Shown here: piece by piece, positions 36,406 through 46,972 of the stretch
Position numbering within the stretch: the stretch's first letter is position 1
Layout: every line of letters starts with the position of its first letter
Source: Thinopyrum elongatum
Taxonomy: Eukaryota > Streptophyta > Magnoliopsida > Poales > Poaceae
NCBI GenBank assembly: GCA_011799875.1
Contig: CM022299.1
Coordinates: 33,190,755-33,254,754 of the forward strand
Direction: 5' to 3'
DNA: 64,000 nt
Notes under the pieces: model-generated
What the model was told of the DNA's origin: nothing
The model's input: only the letters and a program-made list of their open reading frames with translations
Databases searched by the model: none
Made by a program: the position numbers and the translations under genes

Positions 36406-36660
36406 ATGGCAAAGAAGCAGTGCTATGTAGTGTACAAAGGGAAGGTTCTGGGAGTGTACGACGAGTGGCCTGAGTGTCAGGCGCAAGTGGATGGGGTCTC
36501 GGGCGCCAGCCATAAAGGCTTCAAAAGCATACAAGAAGCAGAAGCTAGTTACTTGAGGTTCACGCTAGCGCGAGAGAGGACTCGTAACCGCCGCCTCATG
36601 TACTGCATAGTTCCGCTCTCACTCATAGTGATAGCTCTTCTCGCGTATATCATTGTTTAG
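36406..36660 (+). CDS. small protein: RNase H1-type hybrid-binding domain plus C-terminal membrane segment (84 aa)
   Basis: Intact 84-aa frame. Residues 4-51 match the RNase H1 N-terminal / Cauli_VI fold: YVVYKGKVLGVYDEW, QV-G-SGASHKGFK and EAEASYL, including the conserved Trp and the GFK loop. In RNase H1 this domain binds RNA/DNA hybrids or dsRNA. Residues 52-64 are Arg-rich. Residues 66-84 (about YCIVPLSLIVIALLAYIIV) are a hydrophobic, tail-anchor-like segment ending the protein, with no RNase H catalytic domain. It lies 370 bases after gene 2 and inside the right subterminal array, on the same strand. Being intact beside two broken genes may mean selection or chance (255 bases). I infer a CACTA-encoded accessory protein, possibly fused by splicing to gene 2 in intact relatives; expression is unknown. 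Confidence 0.6.
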   Translation: MAKKQCYVVYKGKVLGVYDEWPECQAQVDGVSGASHKGFKSIQEAEASYLRFTLARERTRNRRLMYCIVPLSLIVIALLAYIIV

Positions 36661-36894
36661 ATGGATGACGATGTAGTTGCAAGTATTCGAGACTTGTATC
36701 GCTATTTTCGAGATGATGACGAGAGACCACTTTGTGTTGGATGATGATTATGATGATGACATGATTTGGTTAGACTATTTGTATGTATATGCTATGATTA
36801 CGTTTGCATGTGTATGATATGCTAGAGATTATTGTATAAAGCCCTAAACAAAATTCAGCAGCACAAAATATGGAGCAGAAAAAAAATTCAGAAA

Positions 36895-37135
36895 CTAATA
36901 ACAGTAGCGCGGGGTATGGCTTTAGCAGCTGCGAGTTCTTAGCAGTAGCGCTCTTTGTTCAAGGGCGCTACAGCTATTAGCAGCAGCGCGTGTTCGAGAC
37001 CGACGCTGCTGCTATCCCTCGATAGCAGTAGCGCAGGTCAAACCGCGCTACTGATAAGAGTTAGCCGTGGCGCCGTATCAGTAGCGCGCCCACCCGCGCT
37101 ACTGCTAAGCATTTAACCCGCGCTACTGCTAGGCT
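36895..37135. repeat. CACTA right subterminal repeat array
   Basis: About nine AGCAGTAGCGCG / CGCGCTACTGCT words in both orientations, ending just before the right TIR. Confidence 0.85.
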
Positions 37136-38903
37136 TTTCCCTAGTAGTGTTACTATCGAGTGCCGAGGGTGATACCTCGTTGCGCACTTCTGATGTTAAC
37201 TCTGTAGAGTAGCTATTCGGTCGTGGTCATTGAGGGTGATTCCTCCTTCACCACTTCCGATAACAACGCCGTCGTGCAACACCTCAAGTGTGAACCTCGC
37301 GGGTGATTCCTCCTAAGTTCACCTTGACGACTACATTAGGTGGAATCAATCGAGGGTGATTCCTCAGGTTTCCCCCTGGTGTTTGGACACACGGTTACTT
37401 TGACTTAACACAGAACCATGATGACATCGGGTCGGCCCTGAGGGGTACCCGCGAGTGATGGGAAGTCGGGTTGACCTGGAGGGTACCCGAGAGATAAATA
37501 CGAGGCATGGCCGGGCATTCTTAGCCCTTGCCGCAAGTCCTCGAGATGGAGCGACGGGGTCACATCGATCATGAGTCTCTGCTCGTTACCGTACACCCCC
37601 AATACACTAACGATTTGGATATTTGATCCGAGTGGGCCTCTGGCCCGATAGCACTAACCATCACGTGGGAACAGTTATGGGCACTCTGCGTCGTATTCAT
37701 CAGCCGAAGCTCTATAGACGTCAGCGAGGAGCGGCCCGCTCCGGATTGGACTGGTTAAGCCCGCGCTTTTATTAAGGGGGCTAGGTCTGCTTCCGGGCGT
37801 CGTCGCAATGTGCACGAGCGCGCAGGGCGAAGGCCCAAGACCCCTGTGTGCATAGGTTTAGTCCCGCGTGCTGACCTCTCTTTAGAGCCTAGGTCGGGTT
37901 GTGGCGTATCGTTTGGCCGAGGCCGGGCATGACCCAGAAAAGTGTGTCCGGCCGGAGTTAATCGAGCGTGGTGGGTAAGTTGGTGCACCCCTGCAGGGAA
38001 AAACTAAACTATGCATAGCCGGATCCTCGGTAACGGACGCTCGGAGTTGTATCCCGATCGATACAACTAGAAGTTGATACATGAGACGAGATATGGGTAG
38101 TAGGGCTCTGGGATTGCTTTCTCGCAGGGAGTCGAGAAAGGATCTCTGGCCGAGGTTGATACTTGGATACTAGGGCTCTGGGATTGCTTTCTCGCAGGGA
38201 GTCGAGGAAGGATCTCTGGGTGAGGTTGATATCACTATTACTACTTTACATTATGCTATTCTGTACTCTTCTAAATGCTGCAAGATGCTCGAAGATGCTT
38301 TAAGATGCTGAAGATGCTAGTCTTTGATAGGACTAGGCCTTCTCTCTATTCTAGCATTTCTGCAGCCCAGTCCACATATACAGCCTTCCTTTGATAATGT
38401 TGCATATGTAGTGTAGATCCTTGCTTGCTAAGTACTTCGGATGAGTACTCACGGTTGCTTTGCTTCCTCTTTTTCCCCATATCCGTTTGATGCGACCAGA
38501 TGATCGAGCCCCGGAGCTAGCTGCCCCCACTGACGGCTACTACTACTACCCCCCTGGCGACTACTACTACGAGGAGCCGTCCGACGACCAGGAGTAGGTT
38601 CGGAGGGTCCCAGGCAGGAGGCCTGTGCCTTTTCGATCGTAGCTTTTGTTTTGCCCCGCCTTCTTAAAGGCTTATCTATCTTTCTTTTATATCTGTACTC
38701 AGACATCTGACGCTTCCGCTGACGCTTGTATACGAGCTTATGTATTCGAGACCTCGAGGCCCCTGGCTTGTAATATAAAGCTTGTATGACTTTATTTATG
38801 TTTTTAGAGTTGTGTTGTGATATCTTCAAGTGAGTCCTAGGCTTGATCGTGTGCATTTGCGTGTATGGTTTAGTGCACGATTAAGCCGGGGCGTCACACA
38901 TAC

Positions 38904-40449
38904 CCCTCGATACTACCCATAGATTTATTAAAATAAGCAAACAACAAATAGAAAACAGAATCTGTTAAAAACAGAACAGTCTGTGAAGATCCGAATAGTT
39001 CGTATAATTCTATAACTCCAAAAATTCTGAAAAATTAGAAAAACATAGACAATTGGTATATTAATCTTGTGTAAAATATTCAGAGTTTTTAGTCGGTTCT
39101 GTGAGTCACCAAAATTATTTTACTGGGCACTAAAGTTTCTGTTTTTCAGCAAGATCAAATCAGCTATCACCATAAGCTATCCCAAAGGTCTTACTTGGCT
39201 CAAACACTAATTAAATCACCAAAACACAATTACTACAGAGGTAATCATGTGTATTAACTAAAAAAACAAAAGTAAAAATATTGGGTTGTCTCCCAACAAG
39301 CGCTTTTCTTTAAAGCCTTTTAGCTAGGCATTGAGATTTCGATGATGCTCACATGAAAGATAATGATTGAAACACAAAGAGAGCATCATAAAACATGTGA
39401 CAAATAAGTTTAAGTCTAACATACTTCCTATGCATAGGCATTTTATAGGGAAAAGATTTATCAAGAAAGGCAAAAGCTAGCATATGCAAGGAAGAAAGAA
39501 ACAATAGTAATCTCAACATAAGGAGAGGTAATTTAGTAACACGAAATTTTCTACAACCATATTTCCCTCTCTCATAATAATTACATGCGGGATCATATTC
39601 AAATTCAACAATATAACTATCACATAACATATTCTCTAGATGATCCACATGCATGCAAAGTTGACACTCTTCCAAGATAGTGGGATTAACATTAACTAAA
39701 GTCATGACCTCTCCAAACCCACTTTTGTCAAAAATTTCATGAGATTGATCATACTCAAAAGTAGTGGGATCATTATTACCTAGAGTTGACACTCTTCCAA
39801 ACCCACTTTCAATATTATTGCAAACACATTCATCAAGAGGTTTAAATAAATTTTCAAGATCATCAGAAGAATCACCCCAATCATGATCATTGCAACAAGT
39901 AGTGGACATAGCAAAATTAGCATCCCCAAGCTTAGGGTTTTGCATATTATTAGAACAAATGACATTAATAGAGTCTATAATAACATCATTGCAATCATGC
40001 TTTTTATTCAAGGAGCTATCGTGAATCACTTCATAAATTTCTTCTTTTAAAACTTCATCACAATTTTCAGATACACGAATTTCAAGCAAAACTTCACAAA
40101 GATAATCTAGTGCACTCGAATCACTAGAAATTGGTTCATCATAATTGGATCTCTTGAAAAGATTAGCAAGTGGATGGGGATCCATATTAATAGATTTTTA
40201 GCAAGCAAAGATACAAGCAAATAGAAGGCACATGGTAACACAAGCAAAGAAAGCAAACGAAAAGACGAACAGAAAGAAGGCAAATAAAAAGGCAAATATT
40301 TTTGTATTTTTCTGAAAATCATTTTAGAAGTGGGGGAGAGGAAAACGAGAAGCAAATGGCAAATAATGTAATGCAAGAGATGAGTTTGTGATGGCTAGTT
40401 GGTAGGCTTGATGTAGAACCTCCCCGGCAACGGTGATAGAAATTCTTCC
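38904..40449 (-). mobile_element. X internal region, unit 2, PBS side
   Basis: Paralogue of 18,410-19,954, with the second copy of the unknown ORF. The PBS equivalent at about 40,421-40,440 is altered: the plus strand reads CGGTGATAGA where unit 1 has CGGCGCCAGA, destroying the TGGCGCC start. Confidence 0.8.
39349..40185 (-). CDS. X-encoded protein of unknown function, copy 2 (278 aa)
   Basis: Same length and motifs as 18,854-19,690: KLGDA near 85, two SGFG repeats near 127 and 155, YIVEF near 191, a hydrophobic stretch and a basic tail. By eye it differs at about 19 of 278 residues (roughly 93% identity). Most changes fall at the N-terminus and the hydrophobic C-terminal part; the SGFG-YIVEF core is unchanged over residues 118-214. 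No stops or frameshifts. Because the two copies descend from one array duplication, their similarity alone is not evidence of selection. The uneven spread of changes would repay a codon-level test. Confidence 0.62.
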   Translation of the reverse strand: MDPHPLANLFKRSNYDEPISSDSSALDYLCEVLLEIRVSENCDEVLKEEIYEVIHDSSLNKKHDCNDVIIDSINVICSNNMQNPKLGDANFAMSTTCCNDHDWGDSSDDLENLFKPLDECVCNNIESGFGRVSTLGNNDPTTFEYDQSHEIFDKSGFGEVMTLVNVNPTILEECQLCMHVDHLENMLCDSYIVEFEYDPACNYYERGKYGCRKFRVTKLPLLMLRLLLFLSSLHMLAFAFLDKSFPYKMPMHRKYVRLKLICHMFYDALFVFQSLSFM

Positions 40450-42032
40450 TTCTACTTCTTGAGCTTGCGTTGGTTTTTCCCTTGAAGAGGAAGGGGTGAT
40501 GCAGCAAAGTAGAGATAAGTATTTCTCTCAGTTAGAGAACCAATGTATCAATCCAGTAGGAGGCACAAGCAAGTCTCCAATCTATGCACCTACACAAACA
40601 ATCAGACACTTGCACCCAACGCGATAAAGGGGTTGTCAATCCCTTCACGGTCAATTGCAATGGTGAGATCTGATAGAGATAGATATAAAAGATAACTAAA
40701 ACATAAAATAAAAGAAAAGTAAATAAATTGCAGCAAGATATTTTTGGGTTTTTTGGTTTATAGATCTGAGAATATATGATGGAAAATAGACCTGGGGGCC
40801 ATAGGTTTCACTAGAGGCTTCTCTCTTGAAGGAAAATAATACGGTAGGTGAACAAATTACTGTCGAGCAATTGATAGAAAAGTGCAAAGTTATGACGATA
40901 TCCAAGGCAATGATCATGCATATAGGCATCACGTCCGTGTCAAGTAGACCAAAATGATCCTGCATCTACTACTATTACTCCACACATCGACCGACTCCTG
41001 CCTGCATCTAGAGTATTAAGTTCATGAAGAACAGAGTAACGCATTAAGTAAGATGACATGATGTAGCAGGATCAACTCAATCAATATGATGAAAACCCCA
41101 TCTTGTTATCCTTGATGGCAACAATGCAATACGTGCCTCGCTACCCCTACTATGTCACTGGGTGAGGACACCGCAAGATTGAACCCAAAACTAAGCACCT
41201 CTCCCATTGCAAGAAATACCAATCTATTTGGCCGAACCAAACCGATAATTCGAAGAGAAATACAAAGATATCAAATCATGCATATAAGAATTCAGAGAAG
41301 ATTCAAATAATATTCATAGATAATCTGATCATAAATCCACAATTCATCGGATCTCGACAAACACACCGCAAAAGAATATTACATCGGATAGATCTCCAAC
41401 AACATCAAGGAGAACATGGTATTGAGAATCTAAGAGAGAGAAGAAGCCATCTTGCTACTAGCTTTGGACCCGTAGGTCTAAGGTAAACTACTCACGCTTC
41501 ATCGGAAGGGCAATAGAGTTGATGTAGATGCCCTCCGTGATCGAATCCCCCTCCGGCAGATCGCCGGAAAAGGCCCCAAGATGGGATCTCACGGGAACAG
41601 AGGCTTGCGGTGGTGGAGAAGTATTTTTGTGGATGCTTCTCATGTTGGGGTAATATTTGGGAATTTATAGGCCAAAGATTAGGGTTGGAGGAGCCTCGAG
41701 GGACCCACAAGGTAGGGGGCGGCCCCCTGGGGCGCGCCTGGCACCCTTGCCATCGCCTCGGGACTCCTTTTACTTGGTCTCCAAGTCCTACGTGTGTCTT
41801 CTGGTCCTAGAAAAATCATCGCAAAGTTTTATTCTGTTTGGACTCCGTTTGATATTCCTTTTCTGCGAAACTCAAAAACAAGGAAAAAACAGAAACCGGC
41901 GCTGGGCTCTAGGTTAATAGGTTAGTCCCAAAAATAATATAAAATAGCATATTAATGCATATAAAACATCCAAAACAGATAATATAATAGCATGGAACAA
42001 TAAAAAATTATAGATACGTTGGAGACATATCA
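40450..42032 (-). repeat. X LTR 3 (internal to the array)
   Basis: 1,583 bp, full length. Followed on the high-coordinate side by an exact PPT word (42,034-42,047) and X internal sequence. Confidence 0.9.
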
Positions 42033-43516
42033 AGCATCCCCAAGCTTAATTCCTGCTCGTCCTCGAGTAGGTAAATGATAAAAACAGAATTTTTGATGTG
42101 GAATGCTACCTAACATATTTATCCATGTAATTTTCTTTATTGTGGCATCAATATTCAGATCCATAAGATTCAAAACAAAAGTTTAATATTGACATAAAAC
42201 AATAATACTTCAAGCATACTAATGAAGCAATCTTGTCTTCTCAAAATAACATGGCCAAAGAAAGCTATCCCTACAAAATCATATAGTCTGGCTATGCTCC
42301 ATCTTCATCACATAAAGTATTAAATCATGCACAACCCCGATGACAAGCCAAGCAATTGTTTCATACTTTTGAAGTTCTCAAACTTTTTCAACTTTCGCGC
42401 AATACATGAGCGTGAGCCATGGATATAGCACTATAGGTGGAATAGAATATGGTGGTTGTGGAGAAGATAAAAAGAAGAAGATAGTCTCACATCAACTAGG
42501 TGTATCAACGGGCTATGGAGATGCCCATCAATAGATATCAATGTGAGTGAGTAGGGATTGCCATGCAACGGATGCACTAGAGCTATAAGTGTATGAAAGC
42601 ACAAAAGAAACTAAGTGGGTGTGCATCCAGCTCGCTTGCTCACGAAGACCTAGGGCAATTTGAGGAAGCCCATCATTGGAATATAAAAGCCAAGTTCTAT
42701 AATGAAAAGTTCCCACTAGTATATGAAAGTGACAATATAGGAGACTCTGTATCATGAAGATCGTGGAGCTACTTTGAAGCACAAGTGTGGAAAAAGGATA
42801 GTAGCATTGCCACTTCTCTCTTTTCTCTCATTTTTTTCTCTTTTTTTTCTCTTCCTCTTTTTTTCTCTCTTTTTTTTCTTTCCCTTTTTTTTCGTCCAGA
42901 GTCTCATCCCGACTTGTGGGGGAATCATAGTCTCCATCATCCTTTCCTCACATGGGACAATGCTCTAATAATGATGATCATCACACTTTTATTTACTTAC
43001 AACTCGATACTTAGAACAAAATATGACTCTATATGAATGCCTCCGGCAGTGTACCGGGATATGCAATGACTCAAGAGCGACATGTATAAAAAATATATGA
43101 ATGGTGGCTTTGCCACAAATACGATGTCAACTACATGATCATGCAAAGCAATATGACAATGATGAAGCGTGTCATAATAAACGGAACGGTGGAAGTTGCA
43201 TGGCAATATATCTCGGAATGGCAATGGAAATGCCATAATAGGTAGGTATGGTGGCTGTTTTGAAGAAGGTATATGGTGGGTGTAATGCACCGGCGAGAGT
43301 TGCGCGGTACTAGAGAGGCTAGCAATGGTGGAAGGGTGAGAGTGCGTATAATCCATGGACTCAATATTAGTCATAAAGAACTCACATACTTATTGCAAAA
43401 GTCTATTAGCTATCCAAACAAAGTACTACATGCATGCTCCTAGGGGGATAGATTGGTAGGAAAAGACCATCGCTTGTCCCCGACCGCCACTCATAAGGAA
43501 GACAATCAATAAATAA
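42033..43516 (-). mobile_element. X internal region, unit 3, truncated
   Basis: Matches 3,839-5,331 until AATCAATAAATAA, where the copia LTR begins. The rest of this unit (further PPT-side sequence, any Y copy, ORF, PBS and the first part of the next LTR) is missing. Confidence 0.8.
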
Positions 43517-45679
43517 TGTCGGAGATATGCCCTAGAGGCAATAATAAATGTTATTATTTATCTCCTTGCTCATAATTATGTTTATGTTCCATGCTATAAC
43601 TGCTGTGGTTCCCGAGCCCGTATATCCATAAAGGCTCTGGGGAAAACCCATGTGCACGTGTGGAATAATAAACGGTAAAAAGTATTCCTAGTCATGCCTC
43701 TAAGACTAGCTCAAGTGTTGCATGATGATTATGTTTTCCCAATCATGGGCATGTCTATGCCAGCAGCTTTGAGGGCACAATGTTAGAAGAACATTTGTGT
43801 TGAATCGACCCGATTGATGTTATGCTATGAGATTCATTCGTCACAAGTTAATGGTTGATAACACAGAGATGGTTAACGTTTGCATGATTCCTCAGACCAT
43901 GAGAGTATCGAGTTTCTTCATGCTTGATTCATGAACTTTGGGGTTTGTTAAACGTCATCCGTAACTGGATGGCTATTACGGCGGCTTACGGGTTCATGGG
44001 AAAGTATGTCAAGTAACTTGATAGCTCAAGATTGGGATTTGCTCCTCCAACGATGGAGAGATATCTCTGGGCCCTCTCGGTGTTACGGTATCCATCATCG
44101 TCTGGCCAGACACTTTGTGATTTGATCACGGGGATGCCGGAACACGGTAACGAGAAAAGAGAACAATACCAGTAACGAGGTAACTAGCATAGTGGACAAG
44201 TTGTTGATCCACGGGAATGCCAACATGTCTCACCTCGGGTATTTGTAACATATCGCGAAGCAACAGGAATAGCACACGGCAACTGGAGGTTCACTCGAAT
44301 ATTCATTCGTGTGGGTATAGGGGTCAATATGGGTGTCCACGGCTCCGATGTTGATCATTGATCGGAAGGGGTTCCGTGTCATGTCTATACTTCACCGAAC
44401 CTATAGGGTCACACGCTTAAGGGTCATCTATCTGCTGAATACTAGACAGGGAGTCTGAGAGAAAATCACCGAAAAAGTTTCGGACAGCGGAAAAGTTCCG
44501 CAGAGAGAACACCGGATGAGTTTCGGTGAAACTGAAAAGTTGTTTCGGGGTATTCCATTAAGTCAAATTGGTTTCGGCACATGCCTGATAATTCTTGGAG
44601 GGTGCCAGAATCATTCTGGTAACTTTTGGGAATTTTCTGGAAGAAAAACCGGAAATGTTCCGGAGCTGCCGGAACCGCTTCAGATGCTTTTCGCAGATGA
44701 AATCACTGAACTGGAATTGTTCCAGAACGCGTTGAAAATTATTTTAGTGGGTACTGGAAATGTTCTAAGCCCACATAAATATTTTTAGTTCGAACGGACG
44801 CTGAAAAATGTCGTCATGAATAGTGAAAGTGCTTTTTGGGTTACTTTTTGGAAAGCCATTATTTTGGGCTTTGTCCCAAGATATTTTTGGGGGTGACATG
44901 GATGGATGAGGCCCCCTTGGGGGGCCCCTACAAGGTGTTGGCCGGCCACAATGGGGCTCCTCCTTGGAGCCCCCACTTGTCTCTTGGTTTCACACTTGTG
45001 CCCTTGTGGAAGGACTCCATTCATGTGGTTTTTGTGTTTTTGTGAAAAACTACCCTACCCCTTGGGATTTCCTATAAATAGAGGTGGAGGGGTAGCCCTC
45101 CACACTCATCCCTTCTCACATAAAAGTGCCATTGCAATGATCTGGCTTCTCTCTCCCTCCCACGAAAAGAGTTTCGTAGAGCCGAAAGGCTGTCTGGGTT
45201 CCGGTGGGAACTAGTTCTGGACGGCGAAGCCCTGCCGGATAGATGACACCGTATGTGTGCAACTCTGTAGAGAGGTCGTAGTTTCGATCTTATTGCCCAA
45301 GGGGCTGTTCGTGAGTGAGTGCCTCCCGAAGGGCTGTCGAAGTGACGGTCCTAGTTCTGTGAGTCCTCCCGAAGGGCTGTCCAAGTGACCGTTCGAGTTT
45401 CGAAGGTCCTCCCGAAGGGCTGTCCGCGACACCGTCCGGGGGACTGTTCGACCGCCTCCCGGAGGGCTGTCCAAAGAGAAGACGAGGGTATACATCCTCG
45501 CGGTTGGGAGGTTGTAAATCCTAGCTGCGGGGATCTGCACCGCCGATCGTCATCGACTCTACTTCCGCTGCGCTACGAGTCGGTAACGAAAATGATCAAA
45601 CCTTGTATGCAGTCTCCATAGTGGTCCTGGGCTGGTGCGTAGGTCGGAAAATTTTTGTTTTCTGCTGCGTTACCCTACA
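43517..45679 (+). repeat. copia 5' LTR
   Basis: 2,163 bp, TGTCGG...CCCTACA. Holds a TATA box (CCTATAAATA, 45,071-45,080) and, downstream, repeated CTCCCGAAGGGCTGTCC words (about 45,327-45,480) able to form CCC-GAA-GGG hairpins. Confidence 0.85.
45071..45080 (+). promoter_or_regulatory. TATA box, copia LTR
   Basis: CCTATAAATA in the U3/R boundary region of the LTR. A second, different promoter region with TATATAAGG at about 47,223-47,231 lies in the duplicated partial LTR. Confidence 0.6.
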
Positions 45680-45680
45680 G

Positions 45681-45694
45681 TGGCATCATGAGCC
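45681..45694 (+). other. copia primer-binding site, first copy
   Basis: TGGCATCATGAGCC directly after the LTR, a diverged form of the initiator-Met-tRNA site TGGTATCAGAGCC. Repeated at 47,779-47,792. Confidence 0.65.
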
Positions 45695-46972
45695 GTGCTA
45701 TGCGTAGATGCAGGTTGCGATCTAGAATACATAGAGATGTATGGGTGTTGCACAATATAATTAGGTAGTAGATGAGTTCTATTACTGAAAATTATTTGTG
45801 CGGGTAGCAGATGAAATCTGTTACCCGATATTCTTGTTGCTTCCCTGGAATTTGCATATTTCTGATCTTGATAACAGCATGGTGGAGTTTCAATGTTCTG
45901 GCAATCCGCGATCCTGATTGATCAACGAAGTGCTAACAGTTCATTGAATTCCATCGTAGTTAAAAAGAAAGATGAAATTTCGCAAACAAAAGGGCAATGC
46001 AGATATGATCTGCACGGGGGTCATGCGTATGACGAAGTTTAGTATGGGGCTCGAGATTTTATTATCTCGGTTTTCATACACCCCGCATTGTTAAACTAGC
46101 GCTTGAATTATCATACTTGATGATGGACGTTGGTAGCTTCGGTTTGTTTCGAAACCTTAGAAGCCACGTAAAACAAGTTTTTGCATGAACCGATTAGAGA
46201 CGTCTAACTTGGTTTTGCAGGAGGGTTTGCATGTGCATATGATGTGGTATAGCAGTGCTCATAATAATTTGATTATGTATGAGATGACTATATGATGTAA
46301 ATTAATTAACATGACCTGCGTGTCATGATTCGGCATGATGGCTGGAGCCATATGATTGCACTTTAATGACCTGCGTGTCAACCTTGTTGTAATGCATTAT
46401 TTTATTAGCTATAGAGATAGCAATATTATCTGGTGCATCAACAAGGTGGTGGCAATCTTCGCGAAGGAGAACACCGACGCGAATGCCGAAGACGAAGAAA
46501 TACAAGACTTCTCCGTCAGAAAGGGCTATACCATATCATGCTTTTATGAATTGCTTGAGATGTTTATCCCTTATGATGCACCCTTCTTGATTGCGCGGTA
46601 GTCGCTTTTATTAGGGTGATCTCTCACAAAAATATCAAGTAGTTAGTGTTCTCCCAAGTGTAGCACCGTCACGGCACCTAACTTTTCGGGGCATCACAGG
46701 ATCTCCCTGGGTGCGAACGATTAGGGATGTGTGAGGCGGGTGAGTTGAGACCTCGCAGCGAGATCACTTGGTTGTCTTGACGTTCTGGAAGGATCTCCCT
46801 GAGCTCGGAACACGCCCATCGAAAGATGAACAAGAGTCACATAGAGATGTGATTGGCAAGTTTGCCTACCGATTGAAGTTCGCGCCATCAGTGTTCATCT
46901 CGTTCAATGGCGTTGAATGGAAATGCGGGTCTTGTATCACTCACAATCAATTATGAGAGATATTGATTTGAG

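Larger units (their letters stand above)
26373..37149 (+). mobile_element. CACTA (En/Spm) DNA transposon, 10.8 kb
   Basis: Ends CACTACTAGGGAAAA (26,373) and its inverted complement (ending 37,149) with 3-bp duplication TTA (26,370-26,372; 37,150-37,152). Both ends carry many TTAGCAGTAGCGCG-type subterminal repeats in both orientations. All genes are on the plus strand: transposase, a spliced second gene and a small third ORF. A third array of the same repeats lies between genes 1 and 2. With the transposase broken it is probably no longer autonomous, though the ends look intact and could be mobilised in trans. The exact family name is not assigned. Confidence 0.95.
23909..38898. mobile_element. 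solo LTR Y, copy 2 (4.2 kb, interrupted by CACTA)
   Basis: TGTAACATTCC...GGGGCGTCACA with the same flanking CATAC as copy 1 (23,904-23,908; 38,899-38,903). Without the CACTA and one TTA it is about 4.2 kb. It preserves the empty site of N at about 26,300-26,320, while copy 1 preserves the empty site of the CACTA at about 16,650-16,660. Confidence 0.82.
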
